From CATQHQ01 sp965243805 (GTDB lineage Bacteria > Gemmatimonadota > Gemmatimonadetes > Longimicrobiales > Gaopeijiaceae), in assembly GCA_965243805.1 (NCBI GenBank), contig OZ251577.1:1054001-1118000 (forward strand): a DNA stretch of 64,000 nucleotides. The letters run 5' to 3'. Made by a program: the position numbers and the translations under genes. This document shows, piece after piece, positions 52,530 through 61,922 of the stretch (position 1 is its first letter; every line of letters begins with the position of its first letter). Under the pieces are notes generated by a model. That model was not told where the DNA came from and ran no database searches. It saw only the letters and a list, made by a program, of their open reading frames with translations.

Positions 52530-53549
52530 GTGGAGGCCAGCCAGCCGTTCCCGCCCGTGATCGCCGAAGTGGCGCAGGCCCACGACGGGAGCTTGGGAAC
52601 CGCCCACGCCTTCGTGGACGCTGTGGCCGACGCCGGTGCCGACGCGGTGAAGTTCCAGACCCACATCGCCCACGCCGAGAGTTCGCGGGAGGAGCAGTGG
52701 CGGGTGCCGTTCAGCCCCCAGGACGCGAGCCGGTGGGAGTACTGGCGGCGGATGGAGTTTACGGAGGAGCAGTGGGCGGGACTGAAGCGCCACGCCTCGG
52801 CGCGGGGGCTGGCGTTCATGAGTTCGCCGTTCTCCGACGAAGCGTTCGATCTGCTGTCGCGGGTGGGGGTGGCGGCGTGGAAGGTGGCGTCGGGAGAGGT
52901 GGGCACGCCGGGATTGCTGGACCGGATGATGGGGTCCGGCGTTCCGGTCCTGGTCTCCACGGGGATGAGCGGCTGGGCGGAGATTGAAGCGGTGGCGGCG
53001 CGGGCTCGACGGGCGGGGGCGACGCTGGGGCTTCTGCAGTGCACCTCCCGCTACCCGACGGCGCCGGAGAATGTGGGCCTCAACGTCCTGGAGGAGATGC
53101 GGGTGCGTTGCGGAGTGCCGGTCGGGCTCTCGGACCACTCGGGGACGATCTTCCCGTCGCTGGCCGCCGTCGCGCTGGGGGCCGATGTGGTGGAGGTGCA
53201 CGTTGCCATGTCTCGGAAGGCGTTCGGTCCGGATGTGAGCTCGTCGGTGACGGTGGAGGAGCTAGGGGAGCTGTGCCGGGGCGTGGCGTTTCTGCGGACG
53301 GCTCGGGCGGCGCCGGTGGACAAGGACGCGATGGCGGAGCGGCTCGCTTCTACCCGCGCCGTCTTCAGCAAGAGCGCTGTCGCGCTGCGGTCTCTGCCAG
53401 CGGGACACCGGATCGTCCCGGGGGACCTGGGGGCGCGGAAGCCGGGGACGGGCCTGCCGGCAGAGCGGATTCCTTCGCTGGAGGGGCGACGGCTGCGCCG
53501 GGCGGTGGACGAGGGGCGCCTCCTGCGCGAGGACGACTTGGCGCCGTGA
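52530..53549 (+). CDS. neuB: N-acetylneuraminate/legionaminate synthase-like NeuB, 339 aa
   Basis: Condenses an N-acetylated hexosamine with phosphoenolpyruvate to a nonulosonic acid. The TIM-barrel half shows PVIAEVAQAHDGSLG, AVKFQTHIA, MSSPFSDEAFDLL, WKVASGE, STGMS, LQCTSRYPT and GLSDHSG; a C-terminal SAF/antifreeze-like domain (LPAGHRIVPGDLGARKPGTG) follows, as in NeuB. GGGAGGAG precedes the GTG start. The exact sugar (sialic, legionaminic or pseudaminic) cannot be told; the partner NeuC points to the sialic/legionaminic route. Follows rimI by 16 bp in the same run. Confidence 0.9.
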   Translation: MEASQPFPPVIAEVAQAHDGSLGTAHAFVDAVADAGADAVKFQTHIAHAESSREEQWRVPFSPQDASRWEYWRRMEFTEEQWAGLKRHASARGLAFMSSPFSDEAFDLLSRVGVAAWKVASGEVGTPGLLDRMMGSGVPVLVSTGMSGWAEIEAVAARARRAGATLGLLQCTSRYPTAPENVGLNVLEEMRVRCGVPVGLSDHSGTIFPSLAAVALGADVVEVHVAMSRKAFGPDVSSSVTVEELGELCRGVAFLRTARAAPVDKDAMAERLASTRAVFSKSAVALRSLPAGHRIVPGDLGARKPGTGLPAERIPSLEGRRLRRAVDEGRLLREDDLAP

Positions 53550-53556
53550 CCGGGTT

Positions 53557-54564
53557 GTGCGGGGCACCGTGACGCGCCACCGCATCTTCAACGCCGAGCC
53601 CGCGGGCTACTCGCCGGAGGCCGCCGCCGTGCTGGCCGAGGCGGGGGAGGTGCGGATGGAGGAGGTGGACCGGCGCGGGCTGCTGGAAGCGGCCCCGTGG
53701 GCGACGGCGTTGATCGTGCGGCTGGGTCACCGGGTGGACGACCAGGTGATGGCGCGGGCGCCGGGGCTGCGGGTCGTGGCCACCGCCACCACGGGGCTGG
53801 ACCATGTGGACGAGGAGGCGGCGCGGCGCCGAGGGGTGGCCGTGCTCTCGTTGCAGGGCGAGAGCCGGTTCTTGGACACGGTGCACGCCACCGCTGAGCA
53901 CACGTGGGCGCTGGCGCTGGCCCTGGCGCGACGCATCCCGTGGGCGCACGGGCATGTCGTCGCCGGGGGGTGGGAGCGGGGCCGCTTCCGGGGGCGGGAG
54001 ATGGCGGGGCGCGCCTTGGGGGTGGTGGGGTTGGGGCGGGTGGGGCGACGGGTCGCCCAGTACGGGCTGGCGTTCGGGATGAGGGTGGCGGCCTACGACC
54101 CGGCGCCGGCGCGCTGGGTGGAGGGGGTGGAGCGGGCGCCGGGTCTGCTGGAGCTGGCCGCTGCGTCAGACGTGCTCTCGGTTCACGTGGTGCTGGACGG
54201 CGCCACCGGAGGGCTGATCGGCACCGACGTGCTGGCCACCCTTCCCGAGGGCGCCCTGGTCGTGAACACCTCGCGGGGCGCCGTGATCGACGAGGACGCG
54301 CTGGCCGCCGCCCTGGAGTCGGGGAGGCTGGGCGGCGCCGCGCTGGACGTGCTTCGCGGCGAGCCGTCGGCGGTGGAGCGCGGCCGCTCGTCGCCCCTAG
54401 TCGCCCTGGCTCGGTGCCGGAGCGACGTGCTCCTCACCCCCCATATTGGCGGGGCTACCTTTGAGTCCATGGCCCGAACCGAAATCTTCATGGCCCGGAA
54501 GCTGCGGCGCTTCTGTCGCGACGCACCTGTCGTCCCCGAAACTGCGCGTCCCATCCGCCGGTGA
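53557..54564 (+). CDS. D-2-hydroxyacid dehydrogenase (phosphoglycerate-dehydrogenase-like), 335 aa
   Basis: NAD-dependent reductase of the SerA/D-isomer 2-hydroxyacid dehydrogenase family: LGVVGLGRVGRRVAQYG (nucleotide site), HVVLDGATGGLIG, LVVNTSRGAVIDEDAL, and the catalytic His in LLTPHIGGAT. The start is either GTG 53557 or GTG 53569. In this cluster, between neuB and neuC, it may prepare a 2-keto or hydroxy acid for the glycan, or the phosphoglycerate-like group; substrate unknown. The stop overlaps the neuC start. Confidence 0.85.
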   Translation: MRGTVTRHRIFNAEPAGYSPEAAAVLAEAGEVRMEEVDRRGLLEAAPWATALIVRLGHRVDDQVMARAPGLRVVATATTGLDHVDEEAARRRGVAVLSLQGESRFLDTVHATAEHTWALALALARRIPWAHGHVVAGGWERGRFRGREMAGRALGVVGLGRVGRRVAQYGLAFGMRVAAYDPAPARWVEGVERAPGLLELAAASDVLSVHVVLDGATGGLIGTDVLATLPEGALVVNTSRGAVIDEDALAAALESGRLGGAALDVLRGEPSAVERGRSSPLVALARCRSDVLLTPHIGGATFESMARTEIFMARKLRRFCRDAPVVPETARPIRR

Positions 54565-55724
54565 GCCTTCGCCGGGTATGCGTGGTCGTCACCGCGCGCC
54601 CCAGCTACGCCAGGGTCAAGTCGGTCCTGGAGGCGGTGGCGCGTCACCCGGGGCTGGAGCTTCAGCTGGTGGTGGGGGCGTCGGCCCTGCTGGAGCGCTA
54701 CGGGCCAGCGGTGGACGTGATCCGTGCCGACGGCTTCGAACCCGACGCGGTGGTGTACATGGTCGTGGAGGGCGAGAACTTGGTCACGACCGCCAAGTCC
54801 ACGGGCCTGGGGGTGGTGGAGCTAGCCACGATCTTCGACAACTTGAAGCCCGACGTGGTGGTGTCGGTGGCCGACCGCTACGAGACGATCGCCACCGCTG
54901 TGGCCGCGGCCTACCTGAACATCCCCGTCGCTCATCTCCAAGGCGGGGAAGTCACGGGCTCCATCGACGAGAAGGTGCGCCACGCCGTCACCAAGCTCTC
55001 CAACCTCCACTTCGTCGCCAACGAGGGGGCGGCGGAGCGGGTGGCGCGCATGGGAGAGGCCCCCCCGTCGATCCACGTCACCGGATGTCCGTCCATTGAC
55101 TTGGCCGCCCGGGTTGTTGTCGAGGAGGCGGGGGAGCGTCCCTTCGACCCCTTCCAGGATTACGCCGGTGTCGGGAGCCCCTTCGACCCTTCGGGCGGCT
55201 ATCTGGTCGTCCTCCAGCATCCCGTCACCACCGAGTACGCCGGCGCCTTGGAGCAGATCCGCGAGACGCTGGCCGCCGTGGAGGCGCTGGCTCGCCCCAC
55301 TTTCTGGTTCTGGCCCAACGTGGACGCGGGCTCGGACCTGATCTCGAAGGGGATTCGGCACTACCGGGAGACCCGGCCGCTTGACCACGTCTACTTCTTC
55401 AAGAACCTGGCGCCGGAGGACTTCATGCGGCTCCTGCTGGGGGCGCAGTGCTTGGTGGGCAACTCGTCGGTGGGCATCCGCGAGGGCTCGTTCCTGGGGT
55501 TGCCGACCGTGAACGTGGGCGGGCGTCAAGGGGGTCGGGACCGGGCCGACAACGTGGTGGACGCAGGGTATGACCGGGAAGCGATTCGGGCGGCGGTCGA
55601 GTCCCAGCTGGCCCGAGGGCGGTGCGCCCCGTCCGTCCTGTACGGGGACGGGCAGGCAGGCGGTCGGATCGCAGAGTTGCTGGCGACGCAGGAGCTGACG
55701 GTGAAGAAGCGGATCGCGTACTAG
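54561..55724 (+). CDS. neuC: Hydrolysing UDP-sugar 2-epimerase NeuC, 387 aa
   Basis: Releases UDP from UDP-N-acetylglucosamine (or its 4-amino derivative) while inverting C2, supplying the N-acetylmannosamine-type substrate for NeuB. Signature features: VVVTARPSYARVKSVLEAV, DVVVSVADRYETIATAVAAA, VAHLQGGEVTGSIDEKVRHA, NLHFVANEGAAERV, and VGNSSVGIREGSFLGLPTVN. Length is normal. The GTG start overlaps the previous stop (GTGA). Confidence 0.92.
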   Translation: MSLRRVCVVVTARPSYARVKSVLEAVARHPGLELQLVVGASALLERYGPAVDVIRADGFEPDAVVYMVVEGENLVTTAKSTGLGVVELATIFDNLKPDVVVSVADRYETIATAVAAAYLNIPVAHLQGGEVTGSIDEKVRHAVTKLSNLHFVANEGAAERVARMGEAPPSIHVTGCPSIDLAARVVVEEAGERPFDPFQDYAGVGSPFDPSGGYLVVLQHPVTTEYAGALEQIRETLAAVEALARPTFWFWPNVDAGSDLISKGIRHYRETRPLDHVYFFKNLAPEDFMRLLLGAQCLVGNSSVGIREGSFLGLPTVNVGGRQGGRDRADNVVDAGYDREAIRAAVESQLARGRCAPSVLYGDGQAGGRIAELLATQELTVKKRIAY

Positions 55725-55780
55725 ATGCAACCGCCTGCCGTGCCGGGCACCACTTCCGCCACCGTCGGCTTGACGTGCTG

Positions 55781-56524
55781 ATGCGCATCCTCGGCGTGAT
55801 TCCGGCTCGTGGCGGCTCCAAGGGCGTGCCGGCGAAGAACTTGCGGACGGTGGGCGGAGCGCCTTTGGTGGTGCACAGCATCCGGACGGCGGCGGCGGTG
55901 TCGGACCTGGTCTTCCGCACTGTCGTCTCCACCGACGATCTGGAGACGGCGCGGGTGGCCCGGGAAGCGGGGGGCGATGTTCCCTTCATGCGGCCGGCGT
56001 CGCTGGCTGGGGACCGCGCTCCCATGGCGCCGGCGGTGCGCCACGCGGTCGAGTTCGTGGAGGCGGACGAGGGGCGGAAAGTGGAGTGGGTGCTGCTCCT
56101 CCAGCCCACGAACCCAATCCGGCTGCCGGAGGATGTGGCGGCGGTGGCGAGGCTGGCGCGGGAAGGCGAGGGCGACCCGACGCGGGAAAGCGAGGGCGAC
56201 CCGGCGCGGGCGTGCGACTCGGTGGTCTCGGTGGTGCGCGTGCAGGCGACCCATCCCGTCCTCATGAAGCGGATTGAGGACGGCTGGCTGCGCCCATGGG
56301 GAGCGCCCGAGCCCGAAGGAGGACGACGGCAGGACTACGCTCCTCCGGCCTACATGCGGAACGGCGCCCTCTACCTGACCCGGCGGGACGTGGTGATGGG
56401 AGGCAGCATGTTGGGCGAGCGGGTGCGGCCCTACGAGATGCCGGAGGAGCGGTCGGTGGGGATCGACTCGGAGCTGGACCTGCGGCTGGTAGACCTGCTC
56501 ATGCGGGAAGCCGGGGCGGGGTGA
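55781..56524 (+). CDS. neuA: CMP-nonulosonic acid cytidylyltransferase NeuA, 247 aa
   Basis: Activates the nonulosonic acid with CTP. Motifs: ILGVIPARGGSKGVPAKNL (nucleotide-binding), TVVSTDDLETA, LLLQPTNPIR, and YMRNGALYLTRRD, then SVGIDSELDL. Inside the protein a 24-bp DNA duplication inserts an extra acidic REGEGDPT/RESEGDPA loop. The start at ATG 55781 removes a non-homologous extension. The gap to neuC is 56 bp. Confidence 0.92.
   Translation: MRILGVIPARGGSKGVPAKNLRTVGGAPLVVHSIRTAAAVSDLVFRTVVSTDDLETARVAREAGGDVPFMRPASLAGDRAPMAPAVRHAVEFVEADEGRKVEWVLLLQPTNPIRLPEDVAAVARLAREGEGDPTRESEGDPARACDSVVSVVRVQATHPVLMKRIEDGWLRPWGAPEPEGGRRQDYAPPAYMRNGALYLTRRDVVMGGSMLGERVRPYEMPEERSVGIDSELDLRLVDLLMREAGAG
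56157..56204 (+). repeat. 24-bp tandem repeat inside neuA
   Basis: Two 24-base units, 56157-56180 and 56181-56204, both starting CGCGGGAA and differing at two positions, add eight residues in frame to a loop of the enzyme. Confidence 0.88.
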
Positions 56525-57537
56525 GGGCGCGCCTCCGCTACTGGCGGCGGGTGCTGTCGGCGTACGCAGGCGGCCGGAACAGCCACCTGACGTTCTGGCA
56601 CGGCGCGCCGGAGATGGAGGAGCGCGCCACGCCCGGCGCCGTGGACCTCTACTGGCAGCCCTTTCGGACGAAGGCGGACTACCCGGGACCCTTCGACGAG
56701 CGCGGCATCCCCATGCTGGACTACCACGGCCACGTCGGCCTTCAATACAACCCCATCGCCGTCGCCCAGTGGGGGCTGGGCAACTACAACGCGCTGCGCT
56801 CCGGGGGTGGAGGCGGGGGTAGCGGCGGAAGCCGAGGCAGCGGCGGAGGCGAGGCAGAGCGTCGGCGGAAGTGCCTGCTGGCCGCCGACTGGCTGGTGGA
56901 GAACCTGGAGGAAAACGACGGCGGGCTGAAGGTGTGGAATCATCACTTCGACTGGGAGTACCGAGGAGTGCTGAAGGCCCCGTGGTACTCGGCGCTCTCC
57001 CAGGGACAGGGCGTGTCCATGCTCGTGCGGGCGCATCGGCTCACTGGCGCGTCGCAGTACTTGGACGCGGCCCACTCGGCTGCACTGTCGTTCGGCGCGT
57101 CGATGGAGCAGGGCGGCGTCAGCTTCTGGGACGAGGCGGGGCGGGTGTGGTTCGAGGAGACGGTGGTGGACCCACCCACACACATCCTGAACGGCTTCAT
57201 CTGGGCGGCGTGGGGGCTGTACGACCTCTCCCTGCACGGGGGCGACGAGGCGGCGGGCGCGCTCTTCGCCCAGGGCGTCGACACGCTGGAGGAGTGCCTG
57301 CCGCGCTTCGACATGGGCTTCTGGTCGATGTACGACTTGCCGGGGACGCGCATCCGCAACCCGGCCAGCCGCTTCTACCACGCTCTTCACGTGGTGCAGC
57401 TTCGCATCCTCTACCGCCTGACCGGCCGCGAGGCGTTCCGGCGCACTGCCGCCCACTGGGACGCCTTCCAGCGGAGCCGGGCCAAGCGACTGCGAGCGAC
57501 CGCCCACAAGGTCCTCTTCAAGGTGGTCCACTATTGA
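56521..57537 (+). CDS. D-glucuronyl C5-epimerase-like protein, 338 aa
   Basis: The C-terminal part resembles the glucuronyl C5-epimerase catalytic domain (heparosan/heparan epimerase family): LSQGQGVSMLVRAHRLTG, ILNGFIWAAWGLYDL, FDMGFWSMYDLPGTRIRNPA, then FYHALHVVQLRILYRLTG. That family converts D-glucuronate to L-iduronate in a polymer. The middle holds a Gly/Ser-rich low-complexity loop (56800-56860) from GGCGG repeats. GTG overlaps the neuA stop. No signal peptide. An epimerase acting in the cytoplasm on lipid-linked glycan is plausible; bacterial members are usually uncharacterised. Confidence 0.8.
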   Translation: MRARLRYWRRVLSAYAGGRNSHLTFWHGAPEMEERATPGAVDLYWQPFRTKADYPGPFDERGIPMLDYHGHVGLQYNPIAVAQWGLGNYNALRSGGGGGGSGGSRGSGGGEAERRRKCLLAADWLVENLEENDGGLKVWNHHFDWEYRGVLKAPWYSALSQGQGVSMLVRAHRLTGASQYLDAAHSAALSFGASMEQGGVSFWDEAGRVWFEETVVDPPTHILNGFIWAAWGLYDLSLHGGDEAAGALFAQGVDTLEECLPRFDMGFWSMYDLPGTRIRNPASRFYHALHVVQLRILYRLTGREAFRRTAAHWDAFQRSRAKRLRATAHKVLFKVVHY

Positions 57538-58826
57538 GCGACGCCGTGCATGTGCTGCTGATCCACCAGCTCTTTGCCACCGGGGACGAAGCCGGCGGGA
57601 CGCGGCACTTCGAGATCGCCCGGCGGTGGGTTGCGGCGGGAGACCAGGTGACGGTGGCGACCAGCCCAGAGAACTACCTCACCAGCGCGTCCACGCCTCC
57701 GCCGGAAGGGCTGCCGGCTGGGCTCAAGGTGGTGCGGGTCGGCGCGGCGTCGGCGTTGGCGTCGGCTGGCCACGCCTTTGCCGCTCGCGTGGCCATCTTC
57801 CTGCGCTTCGCGGTGGCGGCGCTTCGGGCCGGGTTGCGGGTGCGCGGCGTGGATGCGGTGTGGGGGACGACGCCGCCGATCTTCCAGGCTCCGACGGCGT
57901 GGGCCGTGGCGAGGCTCAAGGGCGTACCGTTCGTGCTGGAGGTGCGGGACCTGTGGCCCGACTTCGCCGTGGGGCTCGGCGTCCTGCGCAACCGGGCCGC
58001 GATCCGGGCGGCCAAGGCGATGGAGCGGTTCCTCTACCGCCGGGCCGACTTGGTGGTGGTCAACTCGCCGGGGTTCGTGGAGCATGTGCGACGAGAGGGC
58101 GGCGTCGATCCGGTGGTCGTGGCCAACGGAGTCGATACGGCGCCCTTCATTGCGGTGGAGGCGGCGGGGGACCGTGCCGGAGTGCGGCGGAAGCTGGGGT
58201 GGGAAGGGCGGTTCGCGACCGTGTACGCGGGCGCACACGGCGTTCCCAACGACCTGGAGGTTGTGCTGCGGGCGGCGGAGCTGGCCCAGGCGGCCCGGCA
58301 GGAGCGCATCCTCTTCGTCTTCGTGGGGTCTGGGCGCGACTTGCCGCGCCTGCGACGCTTGGCCGAGAAGTGGAAGCTGGCCAACGTTCAGTTTCTGGGT
58401 CCGCGACCCAAGTCCGAGATGCCCGCCATCTTGGCAGCGGCCGACTGCTGCATCGCCATCCTCAAACCGATCCCGATGTTCACCACCACCTACCCGAACA
58501 AGGTCTTCGACTACATGGCGGCGGCGCGTCCAGTCGTACTGGCGATCGACGGCGCGATCCGCGAGGTGGTGGAGGGGGCTGGGGCGGGCCTCTTCGCGCA
58601 GCCAGGCGACCCAGCGGCGCTGTTGCAGGCGGTGCGGAGCTACCGGGCCGACCCTGCGCGGGCGGCTCGGGACGGCGCGGCGGGCAGGGCGGCGGTCATG
58701 GCGCGGTACCATCGGGACGGGCAGGCGGCGCAGATGCGCGAAGCGGTGGCGGGAGTGGTGGCGGGCGCGGACGACCGCCGCCGAGCGGAGTGGCGGGGCC
58801 GCCCCCACGAGGGCGCCGGCCGATGA
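57534..58826 (+). CDS. Glycosyltransferase family 4 (WbuB-like), 430 aa
   Basis: GT-B glycosyltransferase: the N-domain has LLIHQLFATGDEAGGTRHFE and EVRDLWPDFAVGLGVL, the C-domain FATVYAGAHGVPNDLEV, ILFVFVGSGRDLPRL, VQFLGPRPKSEMPAILAAAD, and TTYPNKVFDYMAAARPVV (nucleotide-sugar site). Similar enzymes add sugars such as L-FucNAc or others during O-antigen or capsule assembly. The start is TTG 57534, overlapping the previous stop (TTGA), or GTG 57546. The stop overlaps the next gene (ATGA). Confidence 0.9.
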   Translation: MSDAVHVLLIHQLFATGDEAGGTRHFEIARRWVAAGDQVTVATSPENYLTSASTPPPEGLPAGLKVVRVGAASALASAGHAFAARVAIFLRFAVAALRAGLRVRGVDAVWGTTPPIFQAPTAWAVARLKGVPFVLEVRDLWPDFAVGLGVLRNRAAIRAAKAMERFLYRRADLVVVNSPGFVEHVRREGGVDPVVVANGVDTAPFIAVEAAGDRAGVRRKLGWEGRFATVYAGAHGVPNDLEVVLRAAELAQAARQERILFVFVGSGRDLPRLRRLAEKWKLANVQFLGPRPKSEMPAILAAADCCIAILKPIPMFTTTYPNKVFDYMAAARPVVLAIDGAIREVVEGAGAGLFAQPGDPAALLQAVRSYRADPARAARDGAAGRAAVMARYHRDGQAAQMREAVAGVVAGADDRRRAEWRGRPHEGAGR

Positions 58827-59992
58827 GGGTGCTGGTTACGGGCGGCGCCGGCTTCATCGGCCAGCGACTGGTGCGCCGCTTGCTCGACGACGGCGCCGAG
58901 GTGGCCGTGCTGGACGCGCTCGTACCGTCGGTCCATGGCGAGGGCACGGCGGCCCCCCAGCTGGGCGACGCCCGGATCGTGGTGGGCGACGTGCGGGACC
59001 CGGCCGCGTGGGAAGCTGCGGCGCGGGGCGGCGTGGACGCGGTCGTGCACTTGGCGGCCGAAACAGGGACGGGCGAATCCATGTACCGAGCACGCCGGTA
59101 CGTGGACGTGAACGTCGGTGGCACCGCGCTGCTCTCCGACCTGATTACCAAGGGCGAGATCGCCCCCGAACGGGTGGTACTGGCGTCCTCCCGAGCGGTG
59201 TACGGCGAGGGTCCCTACCATACGCCTGCGGGACAGGTGGTCTACCCCGGCCCGCGAAGCCGCGCGGCCCTCGAAGCCGGCCGCTGGGAGCCGCAAGGCC
59301 CGTCGGGCGAGACCTTGTCCCCCGTTGCATCCGACCCCTCGGCTCGCACGACGCCCGCATCGGCCTACGGCGTCACGAAGCTGGCCCAAGAGGAGCTCCT
59401 CCGGATCGCCCTCCCGCCGGCTGGCGTCGGTCTTCTCTCCCTGCGCCTTCAGAACGTCTACGGTCCCGGCCAGTCGCTCCTCAACCCCTACACCGGCATC
59501 CTCTCGATCTTCTCGGTGCAGATGCTGCACGGCGAGCGGGTCCGGCTCTTCGAGGACGGCCTGGCCACCCGGGACTTCGTCTATGTGGACGATGCGGTGG
59601 ACGCACTGGTCCGAGCCCTTCGAGCCGAGCTGCCGTCCGACCCCCCGGTCGTCGACATTGGCGGGGGCGTGCGCACCACAATAGCAGAAGCGGCCGAGAT
59701 GCTCCGCCGCGAGCTGAGCGCATCTCCCGAGTCGGTGACCGTTACCGGCGAGTTCCGAGTGGGCGACATACGACACGCCCAGGCCAACCTGTCCCGAGCC
59801 GAAGCCCTTCTCGGCTGGCGCCCCTCCACGCCCATGGATCAAGGACTGGGCACCCTGACGGAGTGGGTTCGCGACGGCACTGGGACCTCCCAACTCGCCG
59901 CCGCCCTGGAAGAGATGGCCCGAGTCGGATTGCTGGGACAGGTGCGCACCGGACTGCTGGGACGGGCGCACACCGAACCGACGACTTCCTGA
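58823..59992 (+). CDS. NAD-dependent nucleotide-sugar epimerase (dTDP-L-rhamnose 4-epimerase-like), 389 aa
   Basis: Extended SDR enzyme: NAD motif VLVTGGAGFIGQRL at the start, HLAAETGTGESMYRARRYVD, the substrate segment ASSRAVYGEG, catalytic YGVTK, and RLQNVYGPGQSLLNPYTGIL. The ETGTG-SMY segment is typical of dTDP-L-rhamnose 4-epimerase-like proteins. It should provide one sugar donor for the glycan. Overlaps the glycosyltransferase gene by four bases. The C-terminal 40 residues contain a small LLGQVRTG/LLGRAHTE duplication. Confidence 0.88.
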   Translation: MRVLVTGGAGFIGQRLVRRLLDDGAEVAVLDALVPSVHGEGTAAPQLGDARIVVGDVRDPAAWEAAARGGVDAVVHLAAETGTGESMYRARRYVDVNVGGTALLSDLITKGEIAPERVVLASSRAVYGEGPYHTPAGQVVYPGPRSRAALEAGRWEPQGPSGETLSPVASDPSARTTPASAYGVTKLAQEELLRIALPPAGVGLLSLRLQNVYGPGQSLLNPYTGILSIFSVQMLHGERVRLFEDGLATRDFVYVDDAVDALVRALRAELPSDPPVVDIGGGVRTTIAEAAEMLRRELSASPESVTVTGEFRVGDIRHAQANLSRAEALLGWRPSTPMDQGLGTLTEWVRDGTGTSQLAAALEEMARVGLLGQVRTGLLGRAHTEPTTS

Positions 59993-59996
59993 TCCC

Positions 59997-61922
59997 GTGT
60001 GCAGAATCGCAGGTGCGGTGGGCGTCGATCTCGGGCCTGACCGAATGCAGGCCGCACTGGACATGCAGCGCCATGGCGGCCCCGACGACGAAGACCAGTG
60101 GAGGGACGCCGAACACCCGGTCTCGCTTTGCCACAACCGCCTGAGCATCATCGACACGACGCGAGCGGGGCGCCAGCCGATGGCGTCGCCGGACGGCTCG
60201 GTGGTGCTCGTCTTCAACGGCGAGATATACAACTACGTGGAGCTCCGGAACGAGCTGCCATCGCGCGCCTACCAAAGCGCCACCGACTCGGAAGTGCTGC
60301 TGGCGGCGTACATGGAGTGGGGGGTTCGCTGTCTGGAACGGCTCAACGGCATGTTCGCATTCGCCGTGTGGGATCGTCGGCGGAAGCGCCTCCTATGTGC
60401 CCGGGACCGCCTCGGCATCAAGCCCCTCCACTACGCCGTCCACGGGGACGCATTCTACTTCTCGTCCGAGATCAAGGGACTCGCGGCGCTCGGCGTGCCC
60501 GTCGCCGCCGACATGAAGTCCTGGGCCGACTACCTGGTGCACGGCTACTCGGACCACGGCACGAGGACCTTCTTCCAGGGCGTGCGGAGCTTGACGCCCG
60601 GAGCCGTCCTGCAAGTCGAACTCGGTCGTCCACGCCACCCTCGCACGCAACGGTACTGGAGGCTGCCTCGGGAAGCCGCGGAGTTCGCTGACATCTCGCC
60701 CGTGGAGGCCGAGCGGACCCTGCTCGGGCTGCTCGACGACTCGGTACGATTGCGCCTGCGTGCCGACGTGCCCGTTGGAGTGAACCTGAGCGGCGGCCTG
60801 GACTCGGCGTCGCTGCTGGCGTCGGTAGGGAGGATGGCGTCCAGGCAAACGGAGGCGTCCGGGGCAGGGCCCGCGTCGGGGCAAGAGGCTTCGGGGCAAG
60901 AGGCTTCGGGGGCATGGGCCGTGTCCGAAGATGGCGGACAGGTGCGCACATTCACCGCGACCTTCGGCGACCCGGCGTACGACGAATCCCCCTTTGCTGG
61001 ACAGGTCCCCGGTCGCGTCGGCTGGACGCGGCACCGAGCGCGCCTCGACGTCGACCAAGTCATGTCGCTTGCCGAAGAGGCAGTGTGGCACCAGGAGGCG
61101 CCGTTCGGCGGCGTGGCTACCTTGGCCTACCACCGCCTCCATCAACGGGCTCGGGAGCACAATGTCACCGTGCTTCTGGAGGGTCAGGGAGTGGATGAAC
61201 TCCTTGCCGGGTACCGCTACCACCTGCCTCACCACCTGCTGGACTTGCTGGAGGCGGGCCGGCGACGGCGTTTTCGGGCGGAGGTGGCGGCGAGCAGCGG
61301 AAGTCGGCGGGACCTGTTTCGCCAGATGCGGAGCATTCGCGACGGCCGCCCTCATGCGTTGTCCCAGGACGGCACCTCTCACCTCCGTCCCCACTGCGCA
61401 ACCCCGTCGATCCGGGAGCTGGCCGGTGCGCCGCCCGAGTTCGAGCGACCGTTTACAGACCGCTTGCGGAACGCCCTCTACCGAGACTTGGTTCACACGA
61501 AGCTGCCTCGGGTGCTGCGGATGAACGACCGGCTCTCCATGGCGTCGTCGCGGGAGCTGCGGGAGCCGTACTTGGACCATCGCATCGTGGAGTTTGCCTT
61601 CCGGTTGCCCGGCGACTTCAAGGTGCGCAACGGCTTCTCCAAGGATGTGCTGCGCCGAGCGACTGGGGACCGGCTCCCGGACGCCGTGCGTTGGGCACCC
61701 AAGCGGGCTGTGGTCACGCCGCAGCGGGAGTGGCTTGCAGGTCCTCTCGCCGACGCCGTGGCGGCGATCGTCGGTTCCTCCGAGTTCGCTGGGCGGGGGC
61801 TCTTCGATCCCAAGCAGGTGGCAAGCGAGTTGCGGGTGTTTCGAGAGCGTGGAAGCCCCAACTCCTTCCATGTATGGCAGTGGGTGGTGACGGAGCTGTG
61901 GTTCAGGAGGTTTGCACCGTGA
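59997..61922 (+). CDS. asnB: Glutamine-dependent asparagine synthetase-like protein (AsnB family), 641 aa
   Basis: N-terminal nucleophile amidotransferase domain beginning (M)CRIAGAVG with Cys2, then HRLSIIDTTRAGRQP-type and VFNGEIYNYVELR; the C-terminal synthetase domain has the PP-loop GVNLSGGLDSASLL. Between the loop and the rest of the domain lies a 30-residue Ser/Gly/Gln-rich insertion from a 15-bp repeat. In polysaccharide clusters such proteins amidate uronic acids or similar sugars; that fits the glucuronyl epimerase nearby. The GTG start is four bases after the epimerase stop; the stop overlaps the next gene. Confidence 0.9.
   Translation: MCRIAGAVGVDLGPDRMQAALDMQRHGGPDDEDQWRDAEHPVSLCHNRLSIIDTTRAGRQPMASPDGSVVLVFNGEIYNYVELRNELPSRAYQSATDSEVLLAAYMEWGVRCLERLNGMFAFAVWDRRRKRLLCARDRLGIKPLHYAVHGDAFYFSSEIKGLAALGVPVAADMKSWADYLVHGYSDHGTRTFFQGVRSLTPGAVLQVELGRPRHPRTQRYWRLPREAAEFADISPVEAERTLLGLLDDSVRLRLRADVPVGVNLSGGLDSASLLASVGRMASRQTEASGAGPASGQEASGQEASGAWAVSEDGGQVRTFTATFGDPAYDESPFAGQVPGRVGWTRHRARLDVDQVMSLAEEAVWHQEAPFGGVATLAYHRLHQRAREHNVTVLLEGQGVDELLAGYRYHLPHHLLDLLEAGRRRRFRAEVAASSGSRRDLFRQMRSIRDGRPHALSQDGTSHLRPHCATPSIRELAGAPPEFERPFTDRLRNALYRDLVHTKLPRVLRMNDRLSMASSRELREPYLDHRIVEFAFRLPGDFKVRNGFSKDVLRRATGDRLPDAVRWAPKRAVVTPQREWLAGPLADAVAAIVGSSEFAGRGLFDPKQVASELRVFRERGSPNSFHVWQWVVTELWFRRFAP
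60873..60911 (+). repeat. 15-bp tandem repeat inside the asnB-like gene
   Basis: Units at 60873-60887 and 60888-60902, plus a partial third, share TCGGGGCAAGAG and code for ASGQE twice. They lie in a surface loop after the PP-loop. Confidence 0.85.
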
